This document shows, one piece after another, positions 32,070-41,120 of a stretch of DNA of 64,000 nt. The position numbers and the translations under genes are program-made. The notes beneath the pieces are model-generated. The model ran no database searches and was not told the origin of the DNA. It saw only the letters and a list, made by a program, of their open reading frames with translations. The stretch lies in NCBI GenBank assembly GCA_030272585.1, contig BSYQ01000008.1, forward strand, positions 5,270,001 to 5,334,000. The letters are read 5' to 3'. Position 1 is the stretch's first letter; the number at the start of each line of letters is the position of its first letter. Origin of the DNA: Bryopsis sp. KO-2023 (lineage: Eukaryota > Chlorophyta > Ulvophyceae > Bryopsidales > Bryopsidaceae).

Positions 32070-32462
32070 TCAGATTTGTGAAGAGGACAGCCATTTCTGT
32101 GGAACCAAGGTGGAACTTCTTCCAAGGAAATAAAGTGCTTCAAAGCGTCTCCATCGAAGCGTGCCACTTCCAACTCCGTTTCCTAGAAACGCGCCAGGGT
32201 CGGTGAACGCATTTACTTGGTCGTTGTATCTCCAGTACTGATCACTCTTGAAGAAGTATGTCTTTCCGTCGGACCGTTGGAAGACAGCATTCAGGTTATC
32301 AGGCACACCACGCCAATTCGCCTTGATCGATGCTGGGTACCCAGACCCCACCTTGTCGCCCTTGTCGTTGTATCCCCAGTTCTCGTTACCCTTGAAAAAG
32401 CTGGTTTTGCAATTGGACCATCGGAAGACAGCATCCAAGTTTGAAGGAATACCTGGCGACAA
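32070..32462 (-). CDS. hemopexin-repeat protein fragment
   Basis: A 130-codon open frame with two hemopexin repeats: NLDAVFRWSN, FFKGNENWGYND, then NLNAVFQRSDGK, SDQYWRYND. The true exon probably starts at an acceptor (CGCCAG/GTATTCC) near 32,458, so upstream exons with the signal peptide seen at 5,626 are missing or unrecognised. The repeats are close to those at 5,130-5,500 but in one frame. It is likely a secreted-protein fragment that travelled with U3, or a gene with unseen 5' exons. Confidence 0.55.
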   Translation of the reverse strand: MSPGIPSNLDAVFRWSNCKTSFFKGNENWGYNDKGDKVGSGYPASIKANWRGVPDNLNAVFQRSDGKTYFFKSDQYWRYNDQVNAFTDPGAFLGNGVGSGTLRWRRFEALYFLGRSSTLVPQKWLSSSQI

Positions 32463-33107
32463 TCTCCTTCAGCTTAATCATATTTCTCTTTGGAACGATG
32501 GGATTTTCTTTGTTGTCCAGGAAGGTCTCTTTTGGTGGGTTTTCTGTTGTTCTTACATTTGTATTACTCTGGCATTACGGGGGTGATGGCCTCTTTTTGC
32601 TATACAAGAAGTAATGTAATACTACTTACTATCATGTGAGGATCTGTGTATGAATCCTAGTAGTACAAAGTGATTAATTCATTAAACAAAATGTAAGGTT
32701 GGCTATATGCAAATGACCTGTGGTTTCCCAACCAAAAAACTGCCTCAATGTACCGTGTAAAACAACTATCATTCCCCCACCCCCACCCCATTCATTCTAA
32801 AAGTTGGCCAAAGGAGAAAAGTGCACATGGAACCGAATGGTCAACACAAATGTTTGTCTGTTTTTTTCTTCTTTGGTTGGAAATAAATTAAGAGGTTCCT
32901 TATTTTCAAGCAGGCCCTCTTTTTTGGTTATTGGTGCTTCCAATCAATATTCCAGACATGCAACAAGCGTGTTACAACGATTTGTTGGCGAAAACGATCC
33001 TAACCAATTCACAAGAGCTCCCCACACAAGTACAGATCACCCCAACAAAAGTGGTGCTAGATCTAGCACAGAAAAGAAAAGAACTGGTAGGCTTCCCTTT
33101 CTACCTT
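32463..33107. other. intergenic
   Basis: No exon or repeat recognised. Confidence 0.5.
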
Positions 33108-34340
33108 TTAACTAAGATCAGATCCTTGCCCTGGGCCCAACGGTGTGCGCACTGTTAATTGATTGAGTGGTTGAACCCCAGTTGCTGCTCCAGAAGATAT
33201 GGGGTTCGGACCTTCATTCTCGAGTTTGCTTTTAGCGACACCTCGAGCTCTTCCCACCGCGTCCACAAGGGCATCCTGAAACGCTTTCCACTCGCGATTG
33301 ATTGGGTATGATCCAACCCCAGAGGCAGTCCTTTCCCTTTTGATCATCCTGCTGGAGAGCAGGAATAGGGAGATGCCAACACAACCACCACGCTTGAACT
33401 CTCTTGTGTACCTATCTCGAATGTGTTTAAAAGTCTCCTCCATGTCGCGCTTCGTGCTGTCGTCCTTCGAACTCTCCACAATATCGTCCATTTTGTTGAC
33501 AACCACCAGCACTGGGACATTGTGATTTTGAAGCAGTCTTACCAGCCTTATATTCACTTCTTTAACCCTGTTGTGGAGAACAAGAATGACCGCATCATAG
33601 TACCTGAATCCTAGGTCTTTGATGTATTTTTCTGCTGGAAAATTCATAGTCCCTTGGCCAGGCAGGTCCCAGAGATTGATTGTACCCATCTCCTGATCCT
33701 TGTCCGAAACTGGGATCTTGCAGGGTTTTTGGGGCATTCCGGTTGTCTCGGATACCCCTGTCCTCGCCACGTCTCCACGTGCAAGTGCGTTGAGAAGGCT
33801 CGACTTCCCTGTCCCACTCTCACCAGCCACAGCCAAATTGATCTCGGAAACTTTGTGCCAGCTTTCTAAGTATCGAGGCAATGGGTACTCTTCTCCTTCT
33901 CTTGTTCTCTCTTGGTGGTATGCAATGCGTCCGCATTCACCTCTTACTTTCCGGATGGATTCTTCGACATGTGGAACGATGTAGCCGGGCGTGTGGAAGG
34001 CTCTCCCCGTGAAGAACTGCTTGAGCTCGAGCTTGAGCTCTGCGCAAAACTCGGTAAAATTGGAAAATACCTGGACCACAGAAGTGGGAAAGTTGCGAAC
34101 GAATTGTAAATTTACAATTCGTTTATAAACGAAACTTGCACAATGCAAGAGAGTGTATTAACACGAAAAGAAACGAAAGAATACCAGGGGAAGAGGCAAG
34201 TGGATCGGTCCCAACTTGGAACTCCAAAGATTCCCAAAAGCAATACTACAATCACAAGAGTAGAAATCATAACAACACAAGAACAACTCCCACAAGCGTG
34301 TTGCCCCTCACCGACCACATATTCAGCTCACCTGACCCAT
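33108..34340 (-). CDS. IRG-like (immunity-related) GTPase, 323 residues, two exons
   Basis: The main exon 33108-34070 encodes a dynamin-like IRG-type G domain: G1 GESGTGKS (~86-93), G3 DLPGQG with a following NFPAEKY (~138-150), G4 NKMD (~195). I place the start in a 9-base exon (34332-34340) reading Met-Gly-Gln, spliced in phase (ATGGGTCAG/GTGAGC to GGTCCAG/GTATTT). The product then begins MGQVFSN, a good N-myristoylation signal and strikingly like vertebrate Irga6 (MGQLFS). IRG proteins bind parasite or other membranes in animals; in protists their role is unclear. A helical N-terminal region (~5-80) precedes the G domain as in that family. No alternative ATG lies before the P-loop in the long exon, which supports the spliced start. 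Confidence 0.75.
34098..34123. repeat. perfect 26-bp palindrome in IRG intron
   Basis: AACGAATTGTAAA followed directly by its complement, with no spacer. It lies in the only intron of the IRG-like gene. Confidence 0.8.
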
Positions 34341-35815
34341 CCTCAAGTCGGCCTCGACCCAAAATGAAAGCACGCTCGAATTTGAAAGTTGCGGAAGGGA
34401 AGGGAAGATATGGTCTTTCAGGTTCGCCAAAATTTCAAGAACGAAACACTGCGGACTCGATATACGAGGGGACTGGGTGTTCTCCAGGTTGTGCCGCCAC
34501 GTTGAAACTCACATCGTTGGCCTTCCACTCAAAATTGGTCTGTTCTATGCAGCGGGAAGCACCAGGTTGGGCGGATGGTGGATGGTACCAGTCCAAGTGG
34601 AGATCAAGGGCGGACGCAAACAGACAAAGAACGCAATGGCCACATCGTTCGACGACTGGCTGAAAAAAAAAGCGATTTTTAAAGGAAAGAACTTCTTCCC
34701 TTGAAGGGGGGGGGGGTTAGCAAGGAAAACGAAAGAGAAAAAGAATCACAGGGGGACTTACAGAAGCGAGTCGAACCCACAGCCAGAAAAATAGAAGTAT
34801 AAGTGCAAAGATTATGTTCCCTGTAGCAAATCGTTTTCATGCAGAGCGTTGGACTTGGGAATTCCACAAAATAGCGGAAGTCGAGCTGGTTGTTGAGGGT
34901 TTCGTGTTAATCTGAGCCCCTCTAGTTTCATCCGAAGCTCGGCCTTAGCTACGACTGCTCTTTCCACAAAGATTGGCAACCATCCACCCCCAAACACCAT
35001 AACCAGGAGTCTCTGGAGGATAGATCGACATACCGTGTTCACTCACACAATTACACTGTTTGTCCTTTCCTTTCGATCGTCGACGAAGGATGGACAACAA
35101 CGATGGAAGTGAAGTGGGGATCAGTGTATTTTTATTGGAGTGTGGCCCCAACTTCAAAAACTGAAATTACAAGGCTTGGTGTTCATTTTGCATTTATTTG
35201 ATGTTGTTGGTTTTGATTTTTGTGGAACCTCAATTGATTTTTTGGATGTGGCCCCAGGTCTTACGAACTTTGGGGGAATGTGGCCCTTTTGTGGCCCCAA
35301 AATTTGCCTTTTTTTTTTGGGGGGGGGGGGCACAATGAGCCAAAAGAAAATGCACTGGTATGCACCTTTAAAACCAATTTGAACCAACAGCTGTCGAGAA
35401 TTTTATGGACATGTCCCAGTGTGATTCCTTGACGTTTCCAACACAATTTGTTCCTAAAAAGTTATTAAAACTCAAATTTCAAATTTTTTTTTTCTAGGAT
35501 ATTTTCCATATTCTAATCAGAAGTACTGGGAGAAAAACCAACGAGGCTGAATACTGTAAAACGCAGTAGCTACTATCCTCTAGGATCCCAAACGTATTTG
35601 TTTGGTCGTGAGTAGTAGTATGGAAGTGTGTCAGAAAGTCAGAACTTTGAGTGGATGTGGAGCAGAAACAGTAATATTGGAAAGGAAATGGAACAGTAGT
35701 TGAACCAGGGAAAAGAGCGACCTTGCATTCTTCAATGTCAATGTGCACCAGCTCGTGGTTTTCTAAATACGGTATCACTATCGATATGATTTGGAAAGAA
35801 ATACTCTGATAAGTA
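34341..35815. other. intergenic, no gene recognised
   Basis: Contains a T-run followed by a G-run near 35,310-35,331 and several short frames without coding character. Confidence 0.45.
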
Positions 35816-36477
35816 TACTGTAATACGCAAATCTTTCAGATTGCTTTAGGATGGCTAGTCTTTATTTTCGCCTGCCTTATTTTCGCGCTTTGGTCCGCGC
35901 GCGAAAACAAGGTAGCGCGAAAATAAAGCAGGCGCGAAAAAAAAGCAATGTGAAAGATTTGCGTGGCGTCAAAAAGAACACTCTCAAAGTCAGAGTGTGG
36001 AATGTGTTTCCACACATTCTGTGGCTGTGTTTTGAATTCGCCCCTAGACTGGGCTGTGCCTCCGTAGTTGTGCCTAAAACGGTTCTACAGTCACCGAAAC
36101 GATGAACTGTCTGAACAGAAGGAAAGAGACCGAGCATGTTCTTGTGGTCTGTGTGCGTCAACTCGACGCATGTGACCCCACCGTCGAGTCGATGGACGCG
36201 ACATCAACAGTGCTTGTGCGTTGAATCGATACTTTGGGTTTTCTTGTGCTCGAGGGGTACTTTTGCGTCGAGTCCACACGCGCGTGATTGGGAAAACCTG
36301 TAGCTACATACTTGCGTATCTGAATAGCCCTTTCTTTTCCGCCTGCTTTCTTTTCCGCCTGCTTTATTTTCGCGCCTGCTTTATTTTCGCGCCTGCTTTA
36401 TTTTCGCTTGCCTTATTTTCGTGCTTTGGTCCGCGCGCGAAAATAAGGTAGCGCGAAAAGATTTGCGTATTACAGTA
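35816..36477. mobile_element. Tc1/mariner-type MITE
   Basis: The 658-bp element 35818-36475 has terminal inverted repeats CTGTAATACGCAAATCTTT and complement, flanked by TA on both sides. The inner parts are recurrent TTATTTTCGCGC and its complement near both ends. There is no transposase frame. TA duplication and structure fit non-autonomous Tc1/mariner elements. Confidence 0.85.
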
Positions 36478-36492
36478 CCATTATCATGGAAA

Positions 36493-36542
36493 CCCACAGA
36501 TAATCAGGGGCCTGGAAACAGGATCGTAACGATCTGGACACG
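36493..36542 (+). repeat. left 50-bp inverted repeat
   Basis: Starts CCCACAGATAATCAGG and ends GATCTGGACACG. It is perfectly complementary to 53,080-53,129. It holds a near-palindrome, GATCGTAACGATC. Partial copies of its first ~20 bases recur at 37,487, 37,550, 38,275 and 38,593. Confidence 0.85.
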
Positions 36543-38865
36543 ATCTGAACCACATTCTACAGAAGAAGCTGACTCACAACACCGTTCCCTTTACCTACCG
36601 ATCGCATCAGAATGAGTTGTGGGAAATGGGTTTTTTCTCCCTCTGCATCTGTGCAAGGTTATCATACACGCGATCACCCTCCGGGATCATCGCGGTAACG
36701 CGCTTGGAAACGCCACGCTGGCGCCCCCCGTCTCACGATCGCGTCACCCTCATCGCACGTTTCCGTCCCACCCTCCCTCACACCCTCACTCCCACAGCAA
36801 AAAACCCTCACCGCTCGCCGTTGTTGCTGCTGCTGACCCCGAACCCGCCGGGGGGCCTCTCCTCGCGGGACGACGGGGCATCGCTCTTCCGCCCGCCCCG
36901 CCCCTTCTCCCTCTTCCTCGCATCTGCTTCTGTGGACTTTCTGTGGAGGGGAGCAATTTCGCCAAGAAAAGAGATCTGGGGGGTCTGGAAACAAGATCGC
37001 TGGATGCGGTAGCCGGCGTTAAGTATCCCGACGCCGAGGACGCCGAGGACGCCGAGGGGACTTGACGCGAAAGGCCGGAGCATGGGTGCTCGGGCGGGTT
37101 CGATTCCCGAGCCGGTCGAATCTGTGGAACGGATGGAGAAAGGGACGGGTGGTGCGTGCGTGCGTCGATTTTTTCCCTCTGCGATTGTTCGGATGGAGAA
37201 AGGGACGAGAGCGCGCACAGACGGTGTCGGGTGGTGCGAAAAAAAAAAAATGAGAGCTTTTTCTCTCTGTTGAACTGTTTGGGCTGGTCCAAAAAGATAA
37301 AAGGAGATAGAAAGGTTTCTTTCTCTTTTTCTTTGCCCTTGTTCGTTTTTGTTTTTGCTGCTTTTATTATTTTTTTCTTTTATTTTTTTTTGCTTTTGTT
37401 TCTTTTTTTGGTGAGGGAGGCCTTCTCCCCCCCCTTATTTCTCTCTCTCTTCTCTCATTTCTCTTCTTTTCCTTCACAACCCACAACCCACAGATAATCA
37501 GGGGCCGTTTCCCTGATTTTTGAGACAAGTGAGAGCTTGTGTTTTTTTAAACCCACAGATAATTAAACCTCAAGCTTTTCAAACAGCCAACAGGATGAAC
37601 AGGACCTGTATTTATTTTTATTTTTATTTTTTTTTTTGGGGGGGGGGCAGGCCTTCTCCCCCCCTTGTTTCCCTGATTTTTCTAGAGAAGTGAAAGCTCG
37701 AGTTTTATTCAACCTGACTATTTTTGTTTTTTAAGCTTTTGAAACAGCCAACAAAGCCAACAGAAGCTGTCTAGGAAAATCTTTCTTCTTTGAAGAACTT
37801 AAATGGAGCAGCAGCGAGAGCATAAACTATGCTGGAACACGGAAGGAAGTCTTAAGGGATGGCAGCGCGCGTCTGGTGGGGCATTCTCTGCCGTCTTTCT
37901 CTTTTTTTTTTGGGGGGGGGGGGACAGGCCTTCTCCCCCCCCTTGTTTCCCTGATTTCTTAAGAGAAGTGAAAGCTTGATTTTTTTCAGGCCGATTTGTT
38001 TTTTTTAAGCTTTTCAAACAGCCAACAAAGCCAATAGAACTTGTCTTGTTTTTTTGTTTTGTTTTGTTTTGGAAGTCTATGCTTCCAGTTCTTCCCTTCC
38101 CACCTCATTTTGTTTATTTTTGTTTATATGTATTCTGAAGAAATAACTTTTTAACAGTGAATAACTTTTTACTCTTTTTATTTCTTTGTTTATTGTGTCA
38201 TATTAGTTTCCACATGCAGGAAGTGTGGTCTCAACTGGGCAACCTCTTACTGAATCTTCCTTTCTTACTCTATCCCACAGATAACCGGAACTTGGAGCAA
38301 GAGATTGTAAATGAAAAAAGGCTGTTTTTTAATAGCAGAGAATATGCATGCGGAGGAAATTCTGGCGGGACTGGTGAAGGGACTTGGTTCAAGGGCGAAA
38401 ATGAGAAACGGGGATGTGCGATATAATGGAAGACCCGAACGGATGGAGAACATGGTGATTTGGACTCGTCGGCTCAGAATGTGGAAGCAACACGTGCCCC
38501 AAGGGTGTCGAGAAAGGAGCAGAACAAAACAAAGGTTTTGGTGGGTTTTGTGTCGCTTGCAGTTGCAGTTCCAAGGCTGGTCCTGTTTCCAGACCCACAG
38601 ATAATTAGGGGCCTGGAAAAAAACAAAAAACAAAAGCAAAAACAGAATCCACAAAAAAAGAAGGGGGCAGGTGGGTCCCTCGAGGTGGCAGTTTTACCCA
38701 CAGATATTTGTATTAGTATTTTGAACACAGTGTCTGCCATGTATGAAGGACACACCCCCCCCAAAAAAAAATAAAATAAAACAAAAAATTAGTGGCATTG
38801 CCAGAATTCATCAGGGAACAAGGCCGTGCCCCCTAGGTGGGCCTGTTGTGTGTGTTACAAGCATA
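36543..38865. other. repeat-rich stretch, no firm gene
   Basis: 36,600-37,250 is GC-rich with frames open on both strands but no domain. 37,420-38,060 holds about three diverged direct repeats of ~280 bp, each with GGCCTTCTCCCCCCC, CCCTGATTT, AAGTGA.AGCT and TTCAAACAGCCAACA. ACCCACAG/ATAA motifs recur (37,487; 37,551; 38,275; 38,593; 38,697). A plus-strand open stretch near 38,460-38,620 has no recognised domain. Confidence 0.45.
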
Positions 38866-38871
38866 CTATGG

Positions 38872-39847
38872 ATCCGATCACGATCTAATCGGTCGTGGAT
38901 TGATCGGTCCGACCGATTAAATCGTGATCGGGTTTTTCCGATCAGATCGATCGCCGATCAAATCGGTTTGGCCGATCATCGATGGAGATCGGCCGATCAC
39001 CAATCTGATCGGCTGACCGATTTAATCGGCCAACTTTGATCGGCCGATCACGATCACACCGTCCAACATCGGCCGATCAAGCGCCGACAGGGCGAGGCGC
39101 TTGATCGTGATCGTGATCGGAGATGCCGATTAGATCGGATCATGATCGGTCAATTGATCGGTCCATCACAAATGCCGAGAAATCACCACCCGCAGGTGTT
39201 TCTGAGGTGCAAGGATTCGAACCTGAGACCTAACAGACTAGAGACAGACAGAATTTTCCAAAATTAAACGGGTACTTAATAGTAACGGCCCCCTTTTGAG
39301 CGTCCCTGTGGTGGGGTCCACTAGTGATAGTGTCTTCGACTCGGGCTTAGCCAACCCGGGTTCGAATCCTCCTTGAGTCGACCGACTCCCTCTAGTCGGT
39401 GGCTGGTGGGCTTGGCTCACATCATTCATGCATTAAAAATGCAAATAATAAATAATACTTCGTTCTTTAATTAATTGAATCAGTTCTCAGTCGATTAACA
39501 CGTTAAAAGTGCTTAATTGTGCGACCTGTTCTAGACAGGCTCCAGGTCGGTCTAAAACAGGTCACATTGGGCGTCACACCGGTCTAAAACAGGGTCACAC
39601 CGGTCTAAAACAGGTCACACGAGTATGACCGTACTAGACAGGCGACAACCTGTCTGGAAAGGTCAAATCCGGTCTAGAAAGGTCAAATCCGGTCTAGAAA
39701 AGGTAGCCTTTACTAGACCGGATTTGACCTTTCTTGGACCGGATTTGACCTTTCCAGACCGGATTTGACCTGTCTAAGAAAGGTCAAATCCGGTCCAGAA
39801 AGTGGTTGCCGGTCCGGTCCGGTCCAACGGGTCGGCGCCCAGGTCTG
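38872..39847. mobile_element. chimeric FB1/FB2 remnant
   Basis: 38,872-39,248 is the left end of FB1 (CATACTATGGATC terminus, GATCGG motifs, one tRNA-like module). It is then joined directly to the central and right part of FB2 (39,249-39,847), which ends GCCCAGGTCTG. No matching 8-bp repeats flank it. It looks like a rearrangement product between the two families. The FB2 tRNA-like module at 39,306-39,390 has a good B-box (GGGTTCGAATCC). Confidence 0.7.
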
Positions 39848-40990
39848 GTCTTGTTTTTGCAGTCGAATGGCGGGAAGAGGGCAACCACCAAAAAACTGGG
39901 GCCGATCCAGACTAGGATGTGCTGCAAGGGGAGGAGACAGCGAATTTGATGGAGCATGAAGGCCTCGATTCGGGCCAGGAGGTGCTGGAGATGCAGCGTG
40001 TTGGCCAAGGCTGGGCTGCAAGCTCGCTGGAAATGAAGCATGAAGGCTGCGATCCAGAGTAGGAGGTGCTGGAGGCTGCAGGAGTGGTGGAGGAGAAGTG
40101 TGAAGGCTGGTTCGAATGTGTGGGCCAAGCACGGACTGCAAGCTGGTTGGCAATGGAGCATGAAGGCCTCGATTCAGGCCAGGAGGTGCTGGAGATGCAG
40201 CGTGTTGGCCAAGGCTGGGCTGCAAGCTCGCTGGAAATGAAGCATGAAGGCTGCGATCCAGAGTAGGAGGTGCTGGAGGCTGCAGGAGTGGTGGAGGAGA
40301 AGTGTGAAGGCTGGTTCGAATGTGTGGGCCAAGCACGGACTGCAAGCTGGTTGGCAATGGAGCATGAAGGCCTCGATTCAGGCCAGGAGGTGCTGGAGAT
40401 GCAGCCTGTTGGCCAAGGCTGGGCTGCAAGCTCGCTGGAAATGAAGCATGAAGGTTGTGATCCTGAGTAGGAGGTGCCGGAGGCTGCAGGAGTGGTGGAA
40501 GAGAAGCGTGGAGGCTGGTTCGAATGTGTGGGCCAAGCACGGACTGCAAGCTGGTTGGCAATGGAGCATGAAGGCCGCGATTCAGGCCAGGAGGTGCTGG
40601 AGATGCAGCCTGTTGGCCAAGGCTGGGCTGCAAGCTCGCTGGAAATGAAGCATGAAGGTTGCGATCCTGAGTAGGAGGTGCCGGAGGCTGCAGGAGTGGT
40701 GGAGGAGAAGCGTGGAGGCTGGTTCGAATGTGTGGGCCAAGCACGGACTGCAAGCTGGTTGGCAATAGAGCATGAAGGCCGCGATTCAGGCCAGGAGGTG
40801 CTGGAGATGGAGCACGGAGGTTGGCTTCCAGATTTGCTGCTGGGATGGAAGATGGAACATGAAGGCCAGCGTGGGGGGCCTCCATTCCAGAATGGAGGGG
40901 AGTGGGAGCTCCGAGTGGGTCACGTGGGGGAGCTCGGAGTTGCTCTGTGCAAGGAAAAGAACGTGTGCGTTGAGAGAATGAATCATCCAT
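39848..40990 (-). CDS. proline-rich tandem-repeat reading frame
   Basis: An open minus-strand frame of about 380 codons before it runs into FB2 sequence. It is built mostly of a 68-residue repeat (PAPPGLNRGLHAP, LQSVLGPHIRTSLH, LQPPAPPTQD, LHASFPASLQPSLGQ) present about four times as 204-bp units between 39,950 and 40,810. An acceptor-like TTTTCCTTGCACAG at ~40,945 suggests an internal exon start. The opposite strand is also partly open, so coding is not proven, but all repeat units keep this frame. It lies downstream of the recombinase-like gene on the same strand. Confidence 0.4.
39950..40810. repeat. 204-bp minisatellite
   Basis: About four direct units of 204 bp, nearly identical, each containing GGTGCTGGAGATGCAGC and GCACGGACTGCAAGCTGG. 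Confidence 0.85.
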
Positions 40991-41120
40991 CCGCTTTTCA
41001 AGAATGCTACATCATAAATGATTTATATGAAAATAAATTCGGCTGGATTTTGGAAGGGTTGGGCGAAATCACATCGTTGTGCACGTTTGCCTAGTGTAAA
41101 TTACTCATTCATTCATATGT

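Larger units (their letters stand above)
27416..32110. repeat. large duplicated unit U3
   Basis: Third copy of the P unit, from the GAGGAGCAAGTGAGGAG start to the second upstream motif. It has an intact TATA box and is joined to a hemopexin fragment at its right end. Confidence 0.85.

Noticed and set aside
37075-37125. tRNA-like stem with GGTTCGATTCCCGAG
   Set aside because: Only a T-arm-like hairpin; no A-box, no acceptor stem.
36619-37292. Overlapping long frames on both strands in GC-rich DNA
   Set aside because: All are open because of composition; no domain, no splice pattern, low-complexity Pro/Arg/Ser content.
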